Assembly (NCBI GenBank): GCA_004102645.1
Contig: CP034928.1
Span: forward strand, 744,001 to 808,000
Direction of reading: 5' to 3'
DNA length: 64,000 nt
DNA from: Candidatus Bipolaricaulis sibiricus
Lineage (GTDB): Bacteria > Bipolaricaulota > Bipolaricaulia > Bipolaricaulales > Bipolaricaulaceae
In this document: piece by piece, positions 40,199 through 48,679 of the stretch
How the letters are laid out: the number at the start of each line of letters is the position of its first letter
Position numbering within the stretch: the stretch's first letter is position 1
The notes under the pieces: model-generated
What the model saw: only the letters and a program-made list of their open reading frames with translations
Told to the model about the DNA's origin: nothing
Databases searched by the model: none
Translations under genes and position numbers: made by a program

Positions 40199-41310
40199 GG
40201 TGCCCTCAGCGCCTGGATCGGCTCCGTCTGCGCCGCCATCCACGCGGGGTACAGCGCGGCGGCGCTGCCCACCCCCGCGGCGACGAGGAGAGAGATCCCA
40301 ATGTAGCTCGGGGAGAAGTGGGGCGCGGCGGCGAGCCCGAACCCGGTCGTCCGCGGCAGGAGCTGGGTCGCGACGTAGCCCCCCCCGACCCCAACCGCCC
40401 CGGCCAGCAGGGCGACCCACAGGGACTCGACGAGAAACAGGCGGAACACGTCTCCGCGCGTCGCCCCGACCGCCCGGAGGAGCCCGATCTCTGCTCTCCG
40501 CTCGTACACGGCCATCGTCATCGTGTTCATCGTGGTCAACACGCCGACGACGATCGCCACGCCGGTAATGAGCATGAGAGTTGAAGCCACCGAACCGAAC
40601 AGCCCAACCAGCATGTCGAACACCTCCGAGGGGGGCACGGCCTGGAGGTGGGGGAGCCGCCCCAGGGCCTGCCGAGTCTGGGCCACCCGGTCCACGGCCT
40701 CCGTCTGGATGAGGACCGCGCTCAGCTCGTTCTGGAGCGCGAGCACGCGCTGGGCGACCTCGAGGGGGATGAACACGAACGTGTCATCGCGCCCGCCGGT
40801 GCGCGGCAGGATTCGGATGACGGCCAGCTCGTCCTGGGCGTAGAGAGAGAGGGTGATCCGGCTCCCCACCGTCAGGCCGAGCCGGGCAGCGGCGTCGCTT
40901 CCCACGACCGCTCCGTCGAAACGGGTGCCCCCCCACCGCTTGAGGTAGAGGATGTCGTCGGTCGCCCCGTAGATCGGGGTCATCTCGCCGTTCACCCGCA
41001 CTCGGCCCACAACCACGGGGAGGGCCAGCCGGACGTTGTCCACCGCCCGCACCGCGGCGAGGCGCTCCTGGGGGATGTAGTCGAGGGTGTCGGTCCCCTG
41101 CATGAGGGCGAGGGTCAGCGTGTATGGGCACCCTACGGGGAGGAGGAGGATGTGCGCTCCCAGGCCTCCGATTTCCCGCTCCAGCCCGCGTTGGATCCCT
41201 GCACTCGACGCGAGCAGGGCGAACAGGGTGGCGACCCCGACCGCGATCCCGGCCACGGTCATCACGAACCGCGCCTTCCGCCTTCGGGCATTGGCCCATA
41301 CGATCCACAT
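40195..41310 (-). CDS. ABC exporter permease, MacB/FtsX family
   Basis: 371 residues: helix one (VMTVAGIAVGVATLFALLAS), a periplasmic MacB-PCD-like domain, and three C-terminal helices with the FtsX domain (MAVYERRAEIGLLRAVGATR then GDVFRLFLVES; LLVAAGVGSAAALYPAW). Works with the overlapping ATPase. No adaptor of the MacA type is present; the two neighbours with export signals may fill that role. Confidence 0.92.
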   Translation of the reverse strand: MWIVWANARRRKARFVMTVAGIAVGVATLFALLASSAGIQRGLEREIGGLGAHILLLPVGCPYTLTLALMQGTDTLDYIPQERLAAVRAVDNVRLALPVVVGRVRVNGEMTPIYGATDDILYLKRWGGTRFDGAVVGSDAAARLGLTVGSRITLSLYAQDELAVIRILPRTGGRDDTFVFIPLEVAQRVLALQNELSAVLIQTEAVDRVAQTRQALGRLPHLQAVPPSEVFDMLVGLFGSVASTLMLITGVAIVVGVLTTMNTMTMAVYERRAEIGLLRAVGATRGDVFRLFLVESLWVALLAGAVGVGGGYVATQLLPRTTGFGLAAAPHFSPSYIGISLLVAAGVGSAAALYPAWMAAQTEPIQALRAP

Positions 41311-41343
41311 GGGTCTAGCCTCCTCTCCCTGTGCCGCGTCCCC

Positions 41344-42321
41344 TCACGGGCACAGCCACGTCCAGCGCACGTGCTCGGGGGACACGAGGGCCTCGAGGTC
41401 CGCCGTGAGGTGGACGTGAGACGACCCGTGACCGTGGGGGGCGAGGAATCCCTCAAGCCCAGCACTTCCCGTCTGGTGGACGAGCATGCAGCCCTCCGCG
41501 AACGGGGCTTCGCCCTCCGCCGCGCGGAGGGCGTGGACCATGAAGCTGTCGACGGGATCGGCGTTGTCGAGGCGATCGTGCCAGGCCAGGGTGAGCGACG
41601 AGATCCGCCCGTCCCGACCCAGCGCCAGGAGCACGTCGAGGGCCGTGACGAGCCCGGGCTGGAAGACGTCTCCCCGGACCCCGGACGGTTCGACGACGAC
41701 GTCGTGGGCGACGAGCGTCCACCGCGGCCCACGGATCGTGACCTCGGGGACGACCACCCGGCCGGCGTTCGCCGCCCGGCGCACCACCTCGTCGCGGAAG
41801 CTCCGTTCGATCGCGGCCAGCCGCTCCGGCGCCTCCAGGTAGAGGCGGATCGCCATCCCATCCCTCACCGGGAAGTGGTCCATCCGCACCGCAGGGCGCT
41901 CGAACTCGCCGCCCGGGTACCGGGCGTCGTACCACCACCCGGGCAGGCCGTTCAGCGAGAGGATGACGTGGGTGGCGGTGCCCTCGTCCCACCGGTAGGC
42001 GAGCGCGATCTCCCCCCGCTCGGCGAGGTGCACCACCACGTCGAACACCGAGAAGTGCCCGGGCGCGAACAGGTCCGGCCGGGTGGTGCGGACGGCGGCC
42101 GGGTCGAACGACAGGACGCCCACGCCGCGGATCTCCACCGTGCCTCCGGCCGCGGGCCGGCGTCCGGCGTAGTTCCCGGGGATGGACCAGCTTCCTTCAG
42201 GGGTGGGAAGCACAACCTGGGCGGGGCCTTCTGCCCATCCAAGGACTCCCGCGAGCAAGACCACCGACACCGCGACCGCCGCCCGGGTGCCCCGCGCTCC
42301 TATCCGCATCCCGCGCATCAT
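41344..42321 (-). CDS. Exported protein preceding the MacB-like exporter
   Basis: 325 residues from ATG 42321 (GGAGG six bases upstream). A signal peptide (VAVSVVLLAGVLGWAEG) precedes two similar halves, each with an F-x-P-G-(H/L)-(F/V) ... hydrophobic helix (HFSVFDVVVHLAERGEIALA; LVTALDVLLALGRDGRISSL), reminiscent of DUF4430-like binding domains; this likeness is tentative. One Cys is near each of the ends. First gene of a four-gene operon with the exporter; may be the substrate or a ligand-binding partner. Confidence 0.75.
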   Translation of the reverse strand: MMRGMRIGARGTRAAVAVSVVLLAGVLGWAEGPAQVVLPTPEGSWSIPGNYAGRRPAAGGTVEIRGVGVLSFDPAAVRTTRPDLFAPGHFSVFDVVVHLAERGEIALAYRWDEGTATHVILSLNGLPGWWYDARYPGGEFERPAVRMDHFPVRDGMAIRLYLEAPERLAAIERSFRDEVVRRAANAGRVVVPEVTIRGPRWTLVAHDVVVEPSGVRGDVFQPGLVTALDVLLALGRDGRISSLTLAWHDRLDNADPVDSFMVHALRAAEGEAPFAEGCMLVHQTGSAGLEGFLAPHGHGSSHVHLTADLEALVSPEHVRWTWLCP

Positions 42322-42550
42322 TCGGTACCTCCGGAGAGCCCTACCCACCGGGGGTGGATAGAACGAATGTCGCGAGGGTATGCCCCCTGGGTGGAGAGAA
42401 CCGGGGCGGACGATGGAGATTCCGTGGAGGAAGGTCAACGAAGCGGTGGGCTCCGGACCGGCGAGCCCCGGGAGAGCCACCGAGCGGGTCGGGATCTGTC
42501 TATCGCCGGGCCGAGGGCATTCCAGAGCTGAAGCGTGCGGGGCCGCCTGC

Positions 42551-43831
42551 TCAGCGGGCCCGCGCCAGTTCCCAGAGCCGGCTCAAGGCGGGACGGAACC
42601 GACGGACGAAGTCGTCGTGTGTGGTGGGCTCCGGGACGTTGTGCACGGTGACATATGGGATCCTCACCCATCCTGCGGAGACGTAGCCGTCGCCTGCTGG
42701 GGCGAGGGCGGCCCAGTCGTCGGAGGCGTAGGTGCGCTCCATCTCCTCGCGAGGGACGGAGTGGGTGAGGATACCCGCTCGGCGCGCTCGGTCATAGCGC
42801 GCCAGATTGCGGCGCCACGACTCCTCAAATGGAACGTCGATGTACAGAACAGCTGCCTGGTTCAGGATCTCAGGTGACAGGAGGGGCAGGGCGTCGCGGT
42901 ACGCAGTCGGGCCACCGCGGGCAAACTCGACGATCACCGTCTCCCCGGGCCGCGCCCCCCGCCTCCTGAGCTCTTCCCGCAACTTGCAGATCAGGAACGG
43001 CCACAGGCTGTCGTGGGCCACCGCGTAGTTCTCTGCTGCCCGGCGGGAGTGGAGGCGCCCCCGCCCGACTTCCTCCCATAGATCGTCGTCGACAAACATC
43101 TGCCACAGGATGGGGAAGTCGTCGACGACCCGGGGGCTCCCGAGGTGGTAGTCATGAGCCCTCTCTTCGGTGGGCAGGTTCATCAGAAATCGGATCAGCT
43201 TGGACTTCCCTGCGGCGGGGCGGCCGAGCAGCAGCAGGTAGGGGAGGACTGCGCCGGAGGGCCGGAGCGGGTAGGCGAGACCCGCGGCTGCGGTGAGATC
43301 GGCCAGAACCTCGGCCGGAGGGCGATCGGCGTCGATCGCTCGGAGATCGCTCCGGCGCTCGGCATGCCACCGATCAAGCGCGGCGAGCATCTGTGTCAGG
43401 ACGTCTGCGGGCACGGCGTACCGCGGGTCGCCGCGCGCGGCCTGACGGGTGAGAGAGACGGAGATCGGTGCCGTCAGGCGCAGGAACAAGGTGGGCCAGC
43501 GCAGGCCGGCCTCGCGCCGCCTGAACTCCTGCAGAAAGGGCTGATCGCGAACAGCGGCAGCGTAGGCGGCGTGCACCCCGAGGTGCGACTCCTCGATGAC
43601 CACAGAGCCTGCGCGCAGAGCGTCGGCAATGATCCTTTCGCGCACGGGGACCGCGGACCAGATCGCGCTGCTCAGTCGCTCTCGTTGGCGGAACAGATCG
43701 ATCCCCTCCTTCTCGGCGACCTCCTTGACCAATTCGGGGAGGACCGTCACCCGGCGAGGGTAGTAGAGGCGGAGTACAGACAGAATCTCGCTCTTCCCGA
43801 GCGCGGGCAAACCCTCGATCGAGATGTGCAT
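42551..43831 (-). CDS. Protein with two P-loop kinase domains
   Basis: 426 residues with two nucleoside/nucleotide-kinase-like halves. First Walker A: EGLPALGKSEIL (6-17), followed by PVRERIIADALRAGSVVIEE like a deoxynucleoside or thymidylate kinase. Second Walker A: LLGRPAAGKSKLIRFL (201-216), with a Walker-B-like VIVEFARGG and VLYIDVPFEESWRRNLARYD. Both P-loops look functional. I do not recognise a named family. It starts 13 nt after the 3' end of tRNA-Val on the same strand, so the two may be in one transcript. Confidence 0.75.
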   Translation of the reverse strand: MHISIEGLPALGKSEILSVLRLYYPRRVTVLPELVKEVAEKEGIDLFRQRERLSSAIWSAVPVRERIIADALRAGSVVIEESHLGVHAAYAAAVRDQPFLQEFRRREAGLRWPTLFLRLTAPISVSLTRQAARGDPRYAVPADVLTQMLAALDRWHAERRSDLRAIDADRPPAEVLADLTAAAGLAYPLRPSGAVLPYLLLLGRPAAGKSKLIRFLMNLPTEERAHDYHLGSPRVVDDFPILWQMFVDDDLWEEVGRGRLHSRRAAENYAVAHDSLWPFLICKLREELRRRGARPGETVIVEFARGGPTAYRDALPLLSPEILNQAAVLYIDVPFEESWRRNLARYDRARRAGILTHSVPREEMERTYASDDWAALAPAGDGYVSAGWVRIPYVTVHNVPEPTTHDDFVRRFRPALSRLWELARAR

Positions 43832-43843
43832 GGGCGGTGGCTG

Positions 43844-43916
43844 TGGGCGGAGGAGGACTTGAACCCCCGGCTTCTCCCCCGTGAAGGGAGCGCTCTACCA
43901 ACTGAGCTATCCGCCC
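43844..43916 (-). tRNA. tRNA-Val (anticodon CAC)
   Basis: 73-nt cloverleaf: acceptor GGGCGGA/UCCGCCC, D-arm AGCUCAGUUGGUAGAGC, anticodon stem CUCCC/GGGAG with loop UUCACGG (anticodon at 43883-43881), T-arm GGGGGUUCAAGUCCUCC. CCA is not encoded. Confidence 0.95.
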
Positions 43917-43961
43917 TGCCAGACGATAGTAGCGCCCGCTTCCCCCGCTTGCAAGCGTGGT

Positions 43962-45200
43962 CTAGGTTTCGGTGACGTCCTCGATCGTCGCGGCCAGCGA
44001 CTCACCCTCGCGGCGGCGGGTGATCTCCACCAGCCCGAGCTTCGTCACTCCAATGAGGTCAGCGGGCACGCGGTCCTTGCGCAGTTCTGCTTCGAGGAGG
44101 GAGATCACCTGTTGCGCATCGGCCTCGTTGTCCATGTCCACGAGGTCCACGATGATGATCCCCGATATCTTGCGCAGTCGGAGGATTCTGGGGATTTCCT
44201 TCGCGGCCTCGAGGTTCGTGTTGAGGATCGCCGAGTGCTGGGTGCGGTGGCGAACGTCGGAACCGGTGTTCACGTCGACAGCGGTGAGCGCCTCGGTCTC
44301 GTCCACGACGAGGAACCCCCCCGCCTTGAGCGGGATCTTGCGCTGGAGCGCCTCGCGCAGCCGTCGCTCGATGTCGTAGCGAACGAACAGGGGGACCTGG
44401 CCGCGGTACAGCCGCACGCGACGGCGAAGCTGGGGAAGACGTAGCTGATCAAGGAACTCCTGGATATCGCGCTGCTGTTCTTCATCATCCACGATGAGGG
44501 AACTCACGTTCTCCAGGAACCGGTCGCGAATCACGGTCCTGACCAGATCGAGCGGCTGGTGGAGCAGACGGGGGGGCGACGATGCCTCGGCAAGGCGTGT
44601 GATCTCTTCCCACTGGCTGCGGAGGTGGTGATAGTCCCGTTCGAGCTCTTCGCGCTCGGCTCGGAATGCGGCGGTGCGGGCAATGAGCCCTTCCCGTTCT
44701 CCTTTGAGCTCGTAGGCTATCTGGCGGAGGCGCCGCGCGGCCTCGGGGTCCCCCACCCGCCGCGAGATCCCCACGCGGTCCTCGGTTGGCAGGAACACCC
44801 AGTACCGCCCAGGCAGGCTGATCTTGGTCGTCCCCTGCGGGTTCTTCTTCCCCATGCCCTCGCGTCTGACCTGGATGAGCAACGGATCCCCAGGGCGGAG
44901 GACCTTCTGGATGGGCACGGCCTCCTTCCACGGCTCAAACCCTTTCGCCACGAGGAGCGCGTCGTTCAGCTCGTGCTCGGACAGGAAGAGGGCTTTGCGC
45001 TCCCCCACGTTCACGAACGCGGCTCCCATCCCGGGGAGAACCGTCTCCACCCGGCCCCAGTAGATGTTGCCGACCAGATTCCGCCGGGTGGGAACTGCGA
45101 AGTGGACCTCGACCAGTTCGCCGTCCTCAATGATCGCAACCCGCTGGCGGACGCCGGCAAGGGTCCGCTCCACCGTGATCAGGATGTGGTTACCCTTCAG
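43962..45200 (-). CDS. rng: RNase G/E-family endoribonuclease lacking the zinc link
   Basis: 412 residues. RNase E/G core: embedded S1 domain (NIYWGRVETVLPGMGAAFV and NVGERKALFL), 5'-sensor and DNase I-like catalytic part with both metal-binding Asp (TAVDVNTG and IVDLVDMDNEAD). The chain stops right after VEITRRREGESLAATIED, before the CPxCxG zinc-link and small domain found in typical enzymes. No ATG starts the domain: CTG 45200 has GGGAGG eight bases upstream and gives LKGNHILITV, matching the first strand. Processes rRNA and mRNA 5' ends. About 230 nt separate it from rplT. Confidence 0.9.
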   Translation of the reverse strand: MKGNHILITVERTLAGVRQRVAIIEDGELVEVHFAVPTRRNLVGNIYWGRVETVLPGMGAAFVNVGERKALFLSEHELNDALLVAKGFEPWKEAVPIQKVLRPGDPLLIQVRREGMGKKNPQGTTKISLPGRYWVFLPTEDRVGISRRVGDPEAARRLRQIAYELKGEREGLIARTAAFRAEREELERDYHHLRSQWEEITRLAEASSPPRLLHQPLDLVRTVIRDRFLENVSSLIVDDEEQQRDIQEFLDQLRLPQLRRRVRLYRGQVPLFVRYDIERRLREALQRKIPLKAGGFLVVDETEALTAVDVNTGSDVRHRTQHSAILNTNLEAAKEIPRILRLRKISGIIIVDLVDMDNEADAQQVISLLEAELRKDRVPADLIGVTKLGLVEITRRREGESLAATIEDVTET

Positions 45201-45428
45201 CGTACGACCTCCCGCGGGCCGGCAGAGCGTCGAGGATGCAAGGAGGTGGTTATCCCGGTCCACGGGGCCATGGCCGTGCGGACCGACGGCTCGGCGACAC
45301 CCCTCCACGCGGACCCCGCGTCGCTCCTGTGTGCGAAGGTCCGGTTTGGGAGCGAGCTTCGATCACGGTCTCCCCGGGTGGTGACCGATGCCGTGCCGGA
45401 CCCCATGGCGCGTGACCGACACGCCAGC

Positions 45429-45785
45429 CTAGACGTGCTCGGTCCCCTTCGCGATCGCAACTACCTGAGAGAAGGTCTCCGGATCACGGTGGGCGAGGTC
45501 GGCCAGCATCTTGCGGTTCAGTCCCACGCCGGCCTTGCGCAATCCCCCCATGAAACTGGAGTACGAAACCCCGTGCGTGCGAGTAGCAGCGCCGATCCGG
45601 ATCATCCACAGCTGACGCATCACGCGTTTCTCGAGCTTTCGCGACACGTACTGGTGCCGCAACGCCTTGATCACGGACTGCTTGGCGATGCGGTAGCATG
45701 ATCCGCGCTTACCCTGGAACCCCTTGGCCAGCTTCAGAACCTTGCGCCGTCGCCGGCCATGCTTCACCCCACCTGGAACTCGCAT
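45429..45785 (-). CDS. rplT: 50S ribosomal protein L20
   Basis: 118 residues, MRVPGGVKHGRRRRKVLKLA, then KGFQGKRGSCYRIAKQSVIK and RQLWMIRIGAATR, all typical L20. In many bacteria L20 or IF3 controls this operon. Follows rpmI by 12 nt. Confidence 0.97.
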   Translation of the reverse strand: MRVPGGVKHGRRRRKVLKLAKGFQGKRGSCYRIAKQSVIKALRHQYVSRKLEKRVMRQLWMIRIGAATRTHGVSYSSFMGGLRKAGVGLNRKMLADLAHRDPETFSQVVAIAKGTEHV

Positions 45786-45797
45786 CTCTGTCCCTCC

Positions 45798-45989
45798 CTA
45801 GATGTTCAGTATGCGCCGCAGTCGCTTGCGATCGGCGCCCAGCACCTCGGCGGGTCGACCCGCCTCGCGGCGGTACTGAGGCCTCATCTTCGACAGCTTG
45901 TGCTTCCGATTAGCACGCTGATGGAAGATCCTCCCTGTTGCCGAAACCTTAAACCTCTTCGCTGACGCTCTGTGCGTTCTTGTCTTCAA
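45798..45989 (-). CDS. rpmI: 50S ribosomal protein L35
   Basis: 63 residues from TTG 45989 with AGGAGG a few bases before; KTRTHRASAKRFKVSATGRI and HKLSKMRPQYRR are L35 features. It overlaps the 3' end of infC by 41 nt in another frame; both readings are conserved protein families, so the overlap is real. Confidence 0.95.
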   Translation of the reverse strand: MKTRTHRASAKRFKVSATGRIFHQRANRKHKLSKMRPQYRREAGRPAEVLGADRKRLRRILNI

Positions 45990-46503
45990 CGCGTCCTCCT
46001 TTGCGGGGAAGGGGGACAAGCAACATCTGCAGGGTCCTTCCCTTGCTCATCGTATCCTGGTCTACCTTGGCCATGTCCTCCGTGGCGGTCGCTACGCGGG
46101 CCAGGATCTCCTCGCCCTTCGCGGTGTGGATGATCTGGCGTCCCTTGAAGAACACGGATACGCGCACCTTGTGGCCGTCTTCGAGGAACTCGCGGATCCG
46201 CGCAAGCTTCGTCTGGAAGTCATGTTCCCCAGTCTGGATCGTGAACTTCACCTCTTTGAGCCGCGACGCCTTCTGCTGCTTCTTCTCCCGCTTGCCCTGT
46301 TGGTATCGGTACTTCCCGTAGTTCACGATCTTGCAGACAACCGGATTCGCCTCCGGGGCCACCTCCACGAGATCAAGCCCCTTCTCGCGCGCCAGGGCCA
46401 GTGCCCGGTCAATGGGCAGCACGCCTAAGCTGCGTCCTTCAGGGTCGATCAGGAGAACTTCTCGCGATCGGATCTGCTCGTTTACTCGAAACTCCCGTCG
46501 AAT
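45949..46503 (-). CDS. infC: Translation initiation factor IF-3 (AUU start)
   Basis: 184 residues when read from ATT 46503: the N-terminal domain RREFRVNEQIRSREVLLIDP continues through GRSLGVLPIDRALALAREKG into the linker and C-domain (VKFTIQTGEHDFQTKLARIR; VRVSVFFKGRQI). A strong GAGGAGGGACCC precedes the ATT. AUU is the conserved infC start that lets IF3 repress its own translation. Starting at the first standard codon (46422) would delete the N-terminal strand. Followed by rpmI and rplT. Confidence 0.95.
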   Translation of the reverse strand: MRREFRVNEQIRSREVLLIDPEGRSLGVLPIDRALALAREKGLDLVEVAPEANPVVCKIVNYGKYRYQQGKREKKQQKASRLKEVKFTIQTGEHDFQTKLARIREFLEDGHKVRVSVFFKGRQIIHTAKGEEILARVATATEDMAKVDQDTMSKGRTLQMLLVPLPRKGGRVEDKNAQSVSEEV

Positions 46504-46527
46504 GGGTCCCTCCTCATACCACGCATT

Positions 46528-47139
46528 CTAGCCGCCCTCGCGCCGGGCGGCCACGCCGTACAGCCCGTGTTCGCGGATCCAGCGATCCACCTCAGTGGGG
46601 ATCATCCCCGCAGTCGGCATTCCTTCACGATAGCGGCGGCGGAGCTCGGAAGAGGAGATGGAGATGAGGGGCATGTTGAGCACGTGAACCTCGGCGGCGG
46701 TGAACGGGGGGCGGTGGAACTGGGCGGGTGAGGCTCCAGGGCGGGGAGCGACGATAAACGGACAGCTCTCCAAGAGCCTCCTCCAATCGCGCCAGGTCTC
46801 GATGCGGGCGAAGATGTCCGCCCCCACGATGTAGGCCACGCCCTCAGGGTGGAGTTCCTTCATTGCGGCGACGGTGTCCACGGTGTAGGACGGGCCGGGC
46901 CGGTCGACCTCGATGCGGGACACGGAGAACCGTGGACGGTCCTTCACTGCGAGGCAGACCAGCGTGTACCGTGTCTCCGCAGGTGTGCCCTCGTCTACGG
47001 TGCGGTGAGGGGGGCAGCCGGTAGGAATGAACACCACCTCTCGCAGCCCGAACTGCCGCAGCGCCTCCTCGGCCACGCGCAGGTGGCCTGTGTGAATGGG
47101 GTTAAACGTGCCGCCGAACAGCCCGGTTCTACCCTGCAA
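46528..47139 (-). CDS. nadD: Nicotinate-nucleotide adenylyltransferase
   Basis: 203 residues from TTG 47139 (AGGAG seven bases upstream), overlapping the obg end. Motifs GLFGGTFNPIHTGHLRVAEE (nucleotidyltransferase HxGH), FIPTGCPPHR, VGADIFARIETW and the ISSSELRRRYREG. Makes NaAD in NAD biosynthesis. The usual partner rsfS is not next to it here. Confidence 0.94.
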   Translation of the reverse strand: MQGRTGLFGGTFNPIHTGHLRVAEEALRQFGLREVVFIPTGCPPHRTVDEGTPAETRYTLVCLAVKDRPRFSVSRIEVDRPGPSYTVDTVAAMKELHPEGVAYIVGADIFARIETWRDWRRLLESCPFIVAPRPGASPAQFHRPPFTAAEVHVLNMPLISISSSELRRRYREGMPTAGMIPTEVDRWIREHGLYGVAARREGG

Positions 47140-48400
47140 ACTCAAACTCCTGCCCTCCGATGTGCACGGTCGTGCCAGGGGCCACCCCTCGTCGCTGGAG
47201 TGCAGCGATGACGCCCAGACGCTCGAGCCGCTGTTGAAAGTACTTCTGGGCATCAGGGGTGGAGAGGTCCAGACGCTGTGCCAGTCGCTCCACGATCGGA
47301 CCGCGCACTGCGAACTGCCCCTCGGTCTCGACCACCTCGAACGGGATAGCATCCGGGGTGAGCTTCCACACGCGTCTGGCTGGCGGGAGAGCCGCCGGCG
47401 TGGGGGGGGGGATCTCCTGAAGTGCCCGCCAGAGGTGGAACAGCAGCTCGCGGACCCCGCGTCCAGTGACCGCGGAGATCGGGTGGAGGACGATCCCTTC
47501 GCTGCGGAACCGCTCGACCTCGGCCGACACGCGCTCCGGGGGGAGAAGATCGGCTTTGTTCCCGGCCACGATTTCCCGTTTGTCCCGTAGGTCGTCCCAC
47601 GCGTCCAGCTCTCGACGCAGGAGGTGATGGTCTGTCAGCGGATCACGCCCTTCGACGCCGGCCAGGTCTACGACATGGAGCAGAACGCGGGCTCGCGTGG
47701 CATGGCGCAGGAACCGATCCCCCAATCCCTTCCCCTCGTGTGCGCCCTCGATGAGCCCCGGTAGATCAGCCAAGACGAGGGTGTGCCCATCGCCAACCTC
47801 GACGAGCCCGAGATTGGGAGACAATGTGGTGAACGGATAGGGGGCGACCTTGACCCGCTTTCGGGACACCCGCGACAGGAGGGAGGACTTGCCCACATTG
47901 GGGAACCCCACGATCCCCACGTCGGCCAGAACGCGCAACTCGAGCTTGAGCCAGCGTTCCTCGCCCCGCTCGCCGAACTCGCGGATCCGGGGGGCCTGGC
48001 GGGCTGAGGTGGTGAACGCCCGGTTGCCGCGTCCCCCCCGGCCGCCACGGGCAACCCGCATCTCTGCCCCCTCTTCTGCAAGGTCGGCAAGGATCTCGTC
48101 GGTCGCGGCGTCGCGAACGACGGTCCCCACCGGAACGTGGATCACGAGCGGGGTACCGCTCCTGCCCTGCCGGCAGTTCGGCCCTCCGTGACCGCCGTGG
48201 CCGGCGCGAAAGTGGATCTGGTTCTGAAACTGAAGGAGCGTGCCCACGGACCGGGTCGCGCGTACGATGACGTCTCCCCCACGGCCGCCGTTCCCGCCGT
48301 CGGGGGTACCACGGGGATTGTGGCGCGTGCGGTGAAAGCTGACGAGCCCGTTTCCCCCCCGTCCCGAGGCGACGTGGATCTTCGCCTCATCAACCCACAT
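47129..48400 (-). CDS. obg: Obg GTPase
   Basis: 423 residues. N-terminal glycine-rich Obg fold (VASGRGGNGLVSFHRTRHNP, many GG repeats), G domain (G1 GFPNVGKSSLL, G3 DLPGLIEG, NKADLL), and a C-terminal OCT domain (from KLTPDAIPFEVVETEG). Couples ribosome assembly to stress signals. A run of ten C (minus strand) encodes Pro residues near 47401. The L21-prp-L27-obg-nadD order is the common conserved cluster. Confidence 0.97.
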   Translation of the reverse strand: MWVDEAKIHVASGRGGNGLVSFHRTRHNPRGTPDGGNGGRGGDVIVRATRSVGTLLQFQNQIHFRAGHGGHGGPNCRQGRSGTPLVIHVPVGTVVRDAATDEILADLAEEGAEMRVARGGRGGRGNRAFTTSARQAPRIREFGERGEERWLKLELRVLADVGIVGFPNVGKSSLLSRVSRKRVKVAPYPFTTLSPNLGLVEVGDGHTLVLADLPGLIEGAHEGKGLGDRFLRHATRARVLLHVVDLAGVEGRDPLTDHHLLRRELDAWDDLRDKREIVAGNKADLLPPERVSAEVERFRSEGIVLHPISAVTGRGVRELLFHLWRALQEIPPPTPAALPPARRVWKLTPDAIPFEVVETEGQFAVRGPIVERLAQRLDLSTPDAQKYFQQRLERLGVIAALQRRGVAPGTTVHIGGQEFEFAG

Positions 48401-48409
48401 TCGGGGGGG

Positions 48410-48670
48410 TTACACCGCCTCTTGGAGCGGGTCCACGCTGACGTAAACGCGCTTGTGCCCCGAGAACCGCACCGTTCCCGTGGTCTTGGCGAAGATCGTG
48501 AAGTCGCGGCCAAGGCCGACGCCGGAGCCTGGGTAGAACCTCGTACCCCGCTGGCGGACGATGATGCAGCCAGGCTGTACCAGCTCGCCCCCGTATCGCT
48601 TGATGCCCAGGCGCTGTCCGGGTGAGTCGTGTACGTTCTGAGTTGAACCGCCGCTTGTCTTATGCGCCAT
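48410..48670 (-). CDS. rpmA: 50S ribosomal protein L27
   Basis: 86 residues, [20 protein letters not shown] then [20 protein letters not shown]. It begins directly with the mature-type N-terminus and has no cleavable extension. Placed between the Prp-like gene and obg. Confidence 0.97.
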   Translation of the reverse strand: MAHKTSGGSTQNVHDSPGQRLGIKRYGGELVQPGCIIVRQRGTRFYPGSGVGLGRDFTIFAKTTGTVRFSGHKRVYVSVDPLQEAV

Positions 48671-48679
48671 TCTGTCCTC

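Noticed and set aside
45949-46422. infC starting at 46422
   Set aside because: Would remove the conserved IF3 N-terminal strand that is read in frame from ATT 46503.
47395-47415. G10 run in obg as a phase-variable switch
   Set aside because: Obg is essential and the run encodes a Pro-rich linker; no evidence of length variation can be seen from one sequence.
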